Positions 1-4,278 of a DNA stretch of 5,699 nucleotides are shown piece after piece. Position 1 is the first letter of the stretch; every line of letters begins with the position of its first letter. The stretch spans positions 1 to 5,699 of the forward strand of contig JAQVIE010000097.1 of assembly GCA_028695895.1 (NCBI GenBank). The letters run 5' to 3'. This DNA comes from Methanospirillum sp. Lineage in GTDB: Archaea; Halobacteriota; Methanomicrobia; Methanomicrobiales; Methanospirillaceae. The notes below the pieces were generated by a model, which was not told the DNA's origin, ran no database searches, and saw nothing but the letters and a program-made list of their open reading frames with translations. The translations under genes were made by a program, and so were the position numbers.

Positions 1-269
1 GAGAGTACAAGCAGGTGAGTTCCATACTCTGCCATCTCTATATCACGGATGAATGTTGCAGCATTGATATGACTCTGAAAGTCAGGAGCGAACTCTTTTA
101 ATTTTATACCATGTTCCTCTGCGAACTGCTTAGTAAAAGTATCAATTCCGCCCAGTCCACCGGAAACAATCTCATCAACTCCGCCGATTTCTGATATATG
201 TTTGCTGATTTCAGCGAATACAAGGTCTTTCTCACAGGTTCTAAAACCTGTCACAATTAATTTTTTCAT
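1..269 (-). CDS. DUF2493/YspA-like SLOG-fold protein (5' part only)
   Basis: The first 89 codons of a minus-strand gene that runs off the left edge of the window. The protein begins MKKLIVTGFRTC, a first beta strand ending in a glycine turn. It then has a nucleotide-binding type loop VSGGLGGID at about residues 35-43 and an RDIEMAEYG segment at about 75-83, followed by a hydrophobic strand LLVL. This order (strand, GGxxGxD loop, R-x-x-E-M-A helix) is that of the DUF2493/YspA branch of the SLOG superfamily, which is thought to bind nucleotides or related ligands; the exact function is unknown. I chose the ATG at 269 because GGAGAG (277-282) lies 7 nt upstream. In-frame ATGs at 275 and 284 are too close to, or overlap, that SD. 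The gene stands alone after a long non-coding stretch. The family call is fairly secure, the role is not. Confidence 0.75.
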   Translation of the reverse strand, partial: MKKLIVTGFRTCEKDLVFAEISKHISEIGGVDEIVSGGLGGIDTFTKQFAEEHGIKLKEFAPDFQSHINAATFIRDIEMAEYGTHLLVL

Positions 270-341
270 AGTCATTCTCTCCATTGGTTCCTGTGTCATC
301 AGCACCATGATGCCACTTGTGAACAATCATCCTTTTATTTA

Positions 342-355
342 ATGTATAAAATAAG
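342..355 (-). promoter_or_regulatory. Candidate TATA box for the SLOG-family gene
   Basis: On the minus strand this reads CTTATTTTATACAT, an AT-rich element resembling an archaeal TATA box. Its centre is near 347, which would place transcription start near 322 and give a leader of about 50 nt containing the GGAGAG SD. The surrounding DNA is very AT-rich, and the 14-bp palindrome at 384-397 is an alternative TATA element, so the assignment is tentative. Confidence 0.3.
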
Positions 356-383
356 TATTTTTTAAGGAGTCCATAAAGAATAT

Positions 384-397
384 TTTAATATATTAAA
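384..397. repeat. Perfect 14-bp AT palindrome
   Basis: TTTAATATATTAAA is identical to its reverse complement. It lies about 115 bp upstream of the SLOG-family start. It contains TATA-like sequence on both strands and could be a promoter element or operator. Because it is wholly A and T in AT-rich DNA, chance formation is quite possible. Confidence 0.4.
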
Positions 398-410
398 TCG
401 AATTCACGTT

Positions 411-436
411 AAAAAACAGGTTGATTCACTGACCTG
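411..436 (-). terminator. Intrinsic-terminator-like hairpin followed by six T
   Basis: On the minus strand the stem arms CAGGT (436-432) and ACCTG (421-417) can be extended by one G-T pair around an 8-nt loop, and TTTTTT (416-411) follows immediately. A GC-containing stem plus a T run is the classic intrinsic terminator layout, and an oligo-T tract alone can terminate archaeal RNA polymerase. It would stop minus-strand transcription coming from the rubrerythrin side before the SLOG-family promoter. The stem is short, so confidence is moderate. Confidence 0.45.
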
Positions 437-549
437 GAATTTACCAAAAAATAATAAATAGTCTCTTTATTTATATGAATGCCTTAATCATTTGCATTGA
501 TGATCAACACATGCTGCAGAAATCAGTAGAAAAATATTACTGAGTTATT

Positions 550-621
550 TAGAGCAGGAGAGAAAAGAGGGGGAATCTCATGCTTTTGGAGATATATTTT
601 TATTTACGCCTCCTGTCTCTA
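550..621. repeat. Long-range inverted repeat with a nested small hairpin
   Basis: TAGAGCAGGAG (550-560) pairs with CTCCTGTCTCTA (610-621) over 11 bp with a single bulged T at 616. Inside the 49-nt loop, ATCTC (575-579) can pair with GAGAT (589-593) around a 9-nt loop. The nested pairing could mark a folded RNA in this non-coding interval, but no promoter or conserved class could be tied to it with certainty. Confidence 0.35.
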
Positions 622-756
622 TGATGTATCTTTCTGATCACAGGTCCGAAGTCCTGATACAATGAACCTTTTCATGGATTCACTTCAGTGTCTGCCATAC
701 TATCAGCACCATGGTGTCAAGGGAGGGTACACTTATCTTAGGTATCTGTTATAATA

Positions 757-780
757 TATGGTACTATTTAGTACGCCATA
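757..780. repeat. Hairpin downstream of the rubrerythrin gene
   Basis: TATGGTACT (757-765) pairs with AGTA plus CCATA (770-773 and 776-780), a 9-bp stem with a 2-nt bulge (CG, 774-775) and the loop ATTT. It lies 28 bp beyond the rubrerythrin stop codon, just past an oligo-T tract. That suits a 3'-end stabilising or terminating structure for the minus-strand transcript. Confidence 0.4.
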
Positions 781-800
781 AAAGACATATTTAAATAAGT

Positions 801-806
801 AAAAAA
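801..806 (-). terminator. Oligo-T tract after rubrerythrin
   Basis: On the minus strand a run of six T begins one base after the rubrerythrin stop codon, followed by further T-rich sequence. Oligo-T tracts are sufficient terminators for archaeal RNA polymerase. With the hairpin at 757-780 this probably ends the rubrerythrin transcript. Confidence 0.5.
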
Positions 807-807
807 G

Positions 808-1308
808 TCAGATGGTTACTTCCTGGAATTTTTTTCCTGGAACACCGCAAATAGGGCATACTGCGGGTGCTGATTCAAGAGCAACATTACCGCAGACAGG
901 GCATAAAAGTACCTTTGATATCTCCATATCCTTTCCAGAACTTATTGTTGCAAGTGCCTTTTCATATAGTCCGGCATGAATCTGTTCCGCCTTCATTGCA
1001 TAGGTGAATGAACGGGTTGCATCTTCATTTCCTTCAGTTTGTGATTGTTTTATGAATTCCGGGTACATTTTAGTAAATTCTTCAGTCTCACCTTCAATAG
1101 CTTCCTTCAGGTTGTCCAGGGTTGAGGAAATACCATATACCTGTAAATGGCGCTTTGCATGGATCTCTTCTGCAAGAGATGCAGCCTTAAAGAGTGTTGC
1201 AACGTTTTTGAAACCTTCTTCCGCTGCTTTATCTGAAAATATAGCGTATTTTCTGTTTGCTTGTGATTCACCGATAAAACCTGCCATTAGGTCATCCTTG
1301 GTTGCCAT
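808..1308 (-). CDS. Rubrerythrin (peroxide-reducing diiron protein)
   Basis: Cytoplasmic non-heme iron peroxidase of 166 aa that reduces hydrogen peroxide to water in anaerobes. The N-terminal four-helix ferritin-like domain (about 1-130) carries both ExxH diiron motifs, E47-x-x-H50 and E108-x-x-H111, together with the helix-1 glutamate E14 and the GETEEF segment (73-78) that supplies further carboxylate ligands. The C-terminal rubredoxin-like domain has C136-x-x-C139 and C151-x-x-C154 for an FeS4 site, which passes electrons to the diiron centre. Domain order is that of classical rubrerythrin, and the length is somewhat below that of the Desulfovibrio protein. The start MATKDDLMAGFIGESQAN is typical of the family, although no SD precedes it; a weak TATA-like CTTATCC about 27 bp upstream allows a leaderless mRNA. 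It is divergent from radC and appears monocistronic, with an oligo-T tract right after the stop. Confidence 0.95.
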   Translation of the reverse strand: MATKDDLMAGFIGESQANRKYAIFSDKAAEEGFKNVATLFKAASLAEEIHAKRHLQVYGISSTLDNLKEAIEGETEEFTKMYPEFIKQSQTEGNEDATRSFTYAMKAEQIHAGLYEKALATISSGKDMEISKVLLCPVCGNVALESAPAVCPICGVPGKKFQEVTI

Positions 1309-1402
1309 ACTGATAATAATGAGATCTACTTGGATAAGTGTTTCGAGTGGACAAAAACAGTAATATCATCACAGTATCTGATTAACCTGTATAATCACAG
1401 CT
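1309..1402. promoter_or_regulatory. Divergent rubrerythrin/radC promoter region with a direct repeat
   Basis: These 94 bp hold both promoters. Near radC there is an 11-nt direct repeat with one mismatch: TATCATCACAG (1364-1374) and TATAATCACAG (1390-1400), 26 bp apart. The second copy is also part of a small dyad, CTGT (1387-1390) and ACAG (1397-1400). AT-rich TAATATCA (1361-1368) could be a TATA element for radC, about 38 bp before its ATG. On the minus strand CTTATCC near 1335 could serve rubrerythrin. Neither start has an SD. Promoter assignments are tentative. Confidence 0.4.
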
Positions 1403-2080
1403 ATGTCTGTCAAACGGATATCTGATATTGATCCTCTTGACCGCCCCAGAGAAAAGATTAAAAAGAAAGGGGCTTCTGCCCTGACTGACAGTGAACTCAT
1501 TGCTGCCATTCTTGGAAACGGTACAAAAAACAATGATGTTCTTACCATCTCCAAAAAGGTTGCAGACCTTCTGGAAAAAGACAATCTTCCGTCCTATGAT
1601 ACCCTCATGGAAATAAAGGGGATTGGGGTGTCAAGAGCATCATTACTCATGGCTTGTTTTGAGCTTGCAAACCGTTACGTGGTTCCTACAGAAAAAGAAC
1701 GGATAAGGATTACTGAGCCTTTTCATATCCTGAAGATTACTGAAGTTGCCGGGCTTGCATATGAACAGCAGGAACACTTTCTTGTAACTTCTCTGAATGG
1801 CGCATCTGAGGTTATCAATACCCGCATTATTACAAAAGGTCTTTTAAATCACAGTCTGGTCCATCCCCGTGAGGTATTTGCTGATGCGATAACTGACCGT
1901 GCAGCCGCCATTATCTGCATTCATAACCATCCATCAGGAAACCCTGAACCCAGTGCTGAAGATATTACTGTAACCAGGCAACTGACAGAAGCTGGAACAA
2001 TCCTTGGCATTAGTCTTATTGATCACCTGATTATTACAAAAAAGGCAGTAACATCTCTTCGAAGTCTTGGGTACCTCTGA
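1403..2080 (+). CDS. radC: RadC-family (UPF0758) JAB/MPN domain protein
   Basis: Full-length 225-aa member of the RadC/UPF0758 family. The N-terminal half has a helix-hairpin-helix-like DNA-binding segment around MEIKGIGVSRASLL (69-82). The C-terminal JAB/MPN (JAMM-type) domain carries the zinc-site signature H174-x-H176 within HNHPSGNPEPS, with D187 and the upstream E124, so the metalloprotease-like site looks intact. The family was named for an E. coli radiation-sensitivity mutation later traced to another gene. Its biochemical role is unsettled; a link with DNA repair or natural transformation has been proposed. Family length and N-terminal sequence support the ATG at 1403 although no SD is present. 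Its stop codon touches the stop codon of the opposite-strand flavoprotein gene. The family is mainly bacterial, so its presence in an archaeon suggests an old transfer, but that is inference. Confidence 0.92.
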   Translation: MSVKRISDIDPLDRPREKIKKKGASALTDSELIAAILGNGTKNNDVLTISKKVADLLEKDNLPSYDTLMEIKGIGVSRASLLMACFELANRYVVPTEKERIRITEPFHILKITEVAGLAYEQQEHFLVTSLNGASEVINTRIITKGLLNHSLVHPREVFADAITDRAAAIICIHNHPSGNPEPSAEDITVTRQLTEAGTILGISLIDHLIITKKAVTSLRSLGYL

Positions 2081-2680
2081 TTATGACTGATTGGTAAGAG
2101 CTGACCCTAATACAAACCCTTTATCGAATGCCTCTTTCATAAGGTCAGGATACCGGTCAAGATCCACTTTATTATCCATATCCCTGATAAGAAGTTCATC
2201 AGCCAGTTTGCAGTCAATAATGTCGCAAAATGCAATAGTAGAATTTTTTATTCCATCAAAAATATCAGGAAGATTCATACCACTTATAGATAACAGAAGA
2301 GTCTTCCTGGTTTTTTTCTTTTCTTTAGGGATAAGTGATTCTTTTCTTTCATATTTTGCATAGTAAAATACCTGACATCTGTCCATTAATGATTTCAGGT
2401 GACCGGGAACTCCCATGGTCATGACTGGAGTTGCGATTATAAGGCTGTCCATAGTTTTCAGCAACGGATAAACAGAATTCATATCGTCTTCCATGATACA
2501 GGAGGACTGCTGTTTACAGTAGTACAATTGTCTGCATGATGACAACTCAAGAGATGGAACATCTATTAATGTTACTTCACATCCTGCTTTTTCTGCCCCT
2601 TTAATTGCTTGTTTTAGTAATTTTGCCGTATTTCCTTCAGGAAGTGAACTTCCAAGAAGCGCAAGGATTTTAGGTTTCAT
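2081..2680 (-). CDS. Isf-like flavodoxin-fold NAD(P)H/FMN reductase family protein with an incomplete Cys motif
   Basis: A 199-aa cytoplasmic flavoprotein of the NADPH-dependent FMN reductase / iron-sulfur flavoprotein group. The first strand and FMN phosphate loop are GSSLPEGNTAKLL (10-22), followed by the cysteine region C49, C55, C61, the segment IMEDDMNSVYPLL (62-74), ATPVMTMGVPGHLKSLMDR (83-101), which resembles the family SPxY..KxxxDR segment, and SISGM (131-135). Canonical Isf proteins use CX2CX2CX5C for a 4Fe-4S cluster. Here the second position is leucine (L52), leaving CX5CX5C, so a normal cluster is doubtful and the protein may be a plain flavoprotein. It has no SD; a TATA-like GATATAAAG (2705-2713) about 29 bp upstream suggests a nearly leaderless mRNA. 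It is monocistronic and convergent with radC. It resembles the two Isf proteins at 4279-5519 in its motifs. Confidence 0.85.
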   Translation of the reverse strand: MKPKILALLGSSLPEGNTAKLLKQAIKGAEKAGCEVTLIDVPSLELSSCRQLYYCKQQSSCIMEDDMNSVYPLLKTMDSLIIATPVMTMGVPGHLKSLMDRCQVFYYAKYERKESLIPKEKKKTRKTLLLSISGMNLPDIFDGIKNSTIAFCDIIDCKLADELLIRDMDNKVDLDRYPDLMKEAFDKGFVLGSALTNQS

Positions 2681-2703
2681 ATTATACTGTTCATAATATC
2701 AGC

Positions 2704-2713
2704 CTTTATATCA
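2704..2713 (-). promoter_or_regulatory. Candidate TATA box for the Isf-like gene
   Basis: On the minus strand it reads GATATAAAGG. The centre, near 2709, is about 29 bp before the ATG at 2680, which would put transcription start within a few bases of the start codon. This agrees with the lack of an SD in front of the gene. Confidence 0.5.
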
Positions 2714-2780
2714 CTGTCGGTAATATTCTTTTCATAACATGAATAATCTGTAATTGTCTGAATTATATCTGAAATAGGGC

Positions 2781-2817
2781 TTATATTGACATGTACGGAT
2801 TCGAATCAGTTATAAAG
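2781..2817 (+). promoter_or_regulatory. Candidate promoter and operator palindrome for the zinc-ribbon gene
   Basis: Two TATA-like elements are visible: TTATATTG (2781-2788), which would start transcription near 2809, and TTATAAAG (2810-2817), which would start it near 2838, at the chosen ATG. Between them lies a perfect 10-bp palindrome GATTCGAATC (2798-2807), a position where a bound repressor would block polymerase or TBP/TFB. Which TATA is used cannot be decided from sequence alone. Confidence 0.4.
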
Positions 2818-2836
2818 ATCAAGGATGATTACTGAT

Positions 2837-3064
2837 ATGGTGACAACCGTGACCGAAGCAAAAAAGGTCAGGGCTGGCGATAAGGTCGGCCCGGGAAAAT
2901 ACGTATGTATTGATTGTGGACATGCGTTTGAATTCGACGAGGCTGAACAGGATCTGCGGAAATGTCCCGCATGTGCATGTGAGATGTATAACTGCCTGCC
3001 CATGACTCATATCCGTTCAGATGTGAAAACACCTGAGGATGTAATTAATCCACCAAAACGGTAA
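2837..3064 (+). CDS. Small zinc-ribbon / rubredoxin-like protein
   Basis: A soluble protein of 75 aa from ATG 2837, or 79 aa from an in-frame ATG at 2825. After a basic lead (KVRAGDKVGPGKY) comes a four-cysteine knuckle: C24-x-x-C27 and C43-x-x-C46 in the 75-aa numbering, with PGKYVCIDCG and KCPACACEMYNC as the two halves, followed by a polar tail ending PPKR. This fits a zinc ribbon or rubredoxin-like metal site. Two more cysteines (C48, C53) follow the second pair. Small proteins of this PGxYxCxxCG type occur widely but have no firmly assigned function. The 2825 start would have AAGG directly against it with no spacer, so 2837 is preferred, either with that AAGG at 12 nt or as a leaderless start. 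It lies 73 bp before the desulforedoxin gene and could belong to the same stress response. Confidence 0.75.
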   Translation: MVTTVTEAKKVRAGDKVGPGKYVCIDCGHAFEFDEAEQDLRKCPACACEMYNCLPMTHIRSDVKTPEDVINPPKR

Positions 3065-3075
3065 TTTTCGTTTTT
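3065..3075 (+). terminator. Oligo-T tracts after the zinc-ribbon gene
   Basis: TTTT (3065-3068) and TTTTT (3071-3075) follow directly on the stop codon, separated by CG. This could terminate the zinc-ribbon transcript or reduce read-through into the desulforedoxin operon. There is no strong hairpin, only a weak CCCA/TGGG pairing just downstream. Confidence 0.4.
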
Positions 3076-3120
3076 CCCATCCGGCTTTGGGCCAGGTAAA
3101 GTCTATTGAATAATTGTTGA

Positions 3121-3128
3121 AGGAGGAG
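3121..3128 (+). promoter_or_regulatory. Strong Shine-Dalgarno of the desulforedoxin gene
   Basis: AGGAGGAG, 9 nt before the ATG at 3138, is the best match to the archaeal anti-SD in the window. It fixes the start of the very short first gene of the cluster and suggests efficient translation. Confidence 0.8.
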
Positions 3129-3137
3129 ACTGGCAAA

Positions 3138-3263
3138 ATGGTAAATGTATCTGAAGAAGGACAGATTTTTGAATGTGAAATCTGTGGAAATGTAGTAAAA
3201 GTTTTGGAATCTGGTGGTGGAGAACTCATTTGCTGTGGTGAACCCATGGTTCTTCAGGAGTGA
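3138..3263 (+). CDS. Desulforedoxin (stand-alone FeS4 electron carrier)
   Basis: A complete 41-aa gene. The sequence matches the desulforedoxin fold throughout: a GQIFECEICGNVVKVLE core, then GGGELICCGEPM. The four iron ligands are C13, C16, C32 and C33; the CXXC plus adjacent CC pattern is diagnostic for desulforedoxin and the N-terminal domain of desulfoferrodoxin. Desulforedoxins are small, usually dimeric cytoplasmic one-electron carriers with an FeS4 centre. The superoxide-reducing neelaredoxin domain of desulfoferrodoxin is absent and the reading frame ends with a clean stop, so it is not a truncated pseudogene. A strong SD (3121-3128) precedes it and the next start is 6 bp beyond its stop. 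Its place as first gene of a peroxide-reduction cluster suggests that it shuttles electrons to or from the peroxiredoxin or Isf proteins (inference). Confidence 0.92.
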   Translation: MVNVSEEGQIFECEICGNVVKVLESGGGELICCGEPMVLQE

Positions 3264-3269
3264 GAAGAT

Positions 3270-3608
3270 ATGTCCTCCGGGATGGATGAACTTGAGAAAA
3301 AAATAGGAAAGGTTCCAAAAATTTTTAAAAAACTGGCGGAGACCGATCCAGATATGCATGAGATGATTCTCCGTCTTGACCAGTATATCTGGGATGATGG
3401 AGAATTGTCCAGAAAGACAAAAAAACTCATTGCAATTGCGATTGCCGCTGCTCTCAGGGATCAGCATGCAATTAAAGCCCAGATGGCTGGCGCAAAAAAC
3501 CTTGGAGTTACAAAGGGTGAAGTTGAAGAGGCACTTCGCGTGGCATACCTTCTGGCTGGAATGCCTGCTTATGTGAATGGAAAGGTTATTGAAGAAGAGA
3601 TAATGTGA
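3270..3608 (+). CDS. Carboxymuconolactone decarboxylase (AhpD-like) family protein lacking the redox CXXC
   Basis: A 112-aa all-helical protein of the CMD/AhpD family. The core runs from ELSRKTKKLIAIAIAAALR (45-63) through the active-site helix to GVTKGEVEEALRVAYLLAGMPAYVNG (79-104), whose G-T-x-x-E-V-x-E-A-L pattern and following A-x-x-x-x-G-x-P are family hallmarks. Redox-active AhpD-like proteins carry C-x-x-C-x-x-x-H at about 64-71. Here those positions are D64, A67 and Q71, and the protein has no cysteine at all, so thiol disulfide reductase or peroxidase activity is not expected. It might instead be structural, regulatory, or bind a small molecule. The SD AGGAGTGA (3256-3263) overlaps the end and stop codon of desulforedoxin, 6 nt before the ATG, which indicates coupled translation. 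The peroxiredoxin start follows 6 bp after its stop. Confidence 0.85.
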   Translation: MSSGMDELEKKIGKVPKIFKKLAETDPDMHEMILRLDQYIWDDGELSRKTKKLIAIAIAAALRDQHAIKAQMAGAKNLGVTKGEVEEALRVAYLLAGMPAYVNGKVIEEEIM

Positions 3609-3614
3609 TGTCAT

Positions 3615-4271
3615 ATGTGTTATGATGAAGAAGAATGTAATTGCGTTGGCCTTCCAATCCTTGGAGAGCCTGCACCTGAATTTGAAGCAGTAACAACCCA
3701 TGGAAAGATGAAACTCTCTGATCTTAAAGGAAAATGGGTAGTTCTTTTTTCACATCCGGCAGACTTTACCCCGGTCTGTACAACGGAGTTTATTGCATTT
3801 ACAAAGGCTGAAGACGAGTTTAAAGCACTTAATGTTCAACTTCTGGGCCTCTCCATTGACAGTGTCCATTCCCATCTGGCATGGGTCATGAATGTCAAGG
3901 AGAAGATGGGAGTAGAGATTCCGTTTCCAATCATCGCTGACCTGGACATGAATGTTGCCTCTAAATACGGGATGGTTCATCCTGGTCAAAGTTCAACTGC
4001 AGCGGTCAGAGCTGTGTTTTTCATAGATGATAAGGGAATTTTACGGGCAATGATCTATTACCCACTCAGCAATGGCCGATATATTCCAGAGGTAATCAGA
4101 CTGGTAAAGGCGCTTCAAACATCTGACAAAGCAGGGGTTGCAACCCCGGCAAACTGGCAGCCTGGTGATAAGGTTGTTGTTCCATCACCTGCTACAACTG
4201 AAGCTGCAAAGGTTCGCCTTACCGAAGGATACGAGTGCAAAGACTGGTATCTCTGCTTTAAAAACCTTTAA
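3615..4271 (+). CDS. Archaeal-type (Prx6-like) peroxiredoxin with C-terminal resolving cysteines
   Basis: A 218-aa thiol peroxidase that reduces hydrogen peroxide and organic peroxides. The thioredoxin-fold domain contains the peroxidatic motif P48-x-x-x-T52-x-x-C55 (PADFTPVC) and the conserved arginine R132 in [10 protein letters not shown]. The C-terminal arm ends with C208 and C214 in ECKDWYLC, the spacing known from the hexadecameric Aeropyrum pernix enzyme, so resolving cysteines are present and the catalytic disulfide would need an outside reductant. Unusually, the N-terminus is extended by a cysteine-rich acidic segment, [10 protein letters not shown], before the normal start of the fold ([12 protein letters not shown]). 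No alternative start codon lies between them, so the extension looks real. A GTGAT overlapping the preceding stop codon, 5 nt before the ATG, may act as SD. It is the third gene of the cluster. Confidence 0.95.
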   Translation: MCYDEEECNCVGLPILGEPAPEFEAVTTHGKMKLSDLKGKWVVLFSHPADFTPVCTTEFIAFTKAEDEFKALNVQLLGLSIDSVHSHLAWVMNVKEKMGVEIPFPIIADLDMNVASKYGMVHPGQSSTAAVRAVFFIDDKGILRAMIYYPLSNGRYIPEVIRLVKALQTSDKAGVATPANWQPGDKVVVPSPATTEAAKVRLTEGYECKDWYLCFKNL

Positions 4272-4278
4272 TTTTTTT
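4272..4278 (+). terminator. Seven-T spacer between peroxiredoxin and Isf 1
   Basis: The whole intergenic gap is TTTTTTT. Oligo-T tracts of this length can terminate archaeal RNA polymerase without a hairpin, so this may be a partial terminator giving less Isf than peroxiredoxin transcript. It also removes any SD in front of the Isf ATG. Confidence 0.35.

Larger units (their letters stand above)
285..796. other. Gene-free AT-rich interval between SLOG gene and rubrerythrin
   Basis: About 510 bp without a convincing gene. It holds a candidate promoter and AT palindrome for the left gene, a terminator-like hairpin (411-436), a palindrome TTGATGATCAA (497-507), a long-range inverted repeat (550-560 with 610-621), a 15-nt near-direct repeat (298-312 and 702-716) and a hairpin downstream of rubrerythrin (757-780). 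Two short open stretches, 475-540 and 504-662 on the plus strand, have protein-like composition but stop early or lack a start; they may be remains of a lost gene. No tRNA or insertion sequence is visible. Confidence 0.6.

Noticed and set aside
494..545. A box C-like TGATGA followed by a CTGA, as in a C/D box guide RNA
   Set aside because: There are no convincing D' and C' boxes, no terminal stem, and the box C lacks the usual leading purine.
580..624. A 14-codon ORF with a G-rich SD-like sequence (GAGGGGG) upstream
   Set aside because: Too short, with no recognisable feature, and it lies inside the inverted repeat; chance is the simpler explanation.
1004..1363. A 119-codon plus-strand open frame opposite rubrerythrin
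   Set aside because: It is antisense to a gene with complete diiron and rubredoxin motifs and has no recognisable domain.
2797..2809. GATTCGAATC resembles the T-arm loop of a tRNA gene
   Set aside because: No acceptor stem, D-arm or anticodon arm can be built around it; the resemblance comes from its being a short palindrome.
3045..3701. A 218-codon open frame on the minus strand across desulforedoxin, the CMD protein and the start of the peroxiredoxin
   Set aside because: It is the shadow of three well-supported plus-strand genes; its translation is low-complexity Phe/His/Ser-rich and matches no family.
4138..4278. A 47-codon upstream extension of Isf 1 from ATG 4138
   Set aside because: It overlaps the peroxiredoxin gene out of frame and has no flavodoxin-fold character; the first beta strand begins right after ATG 4279.
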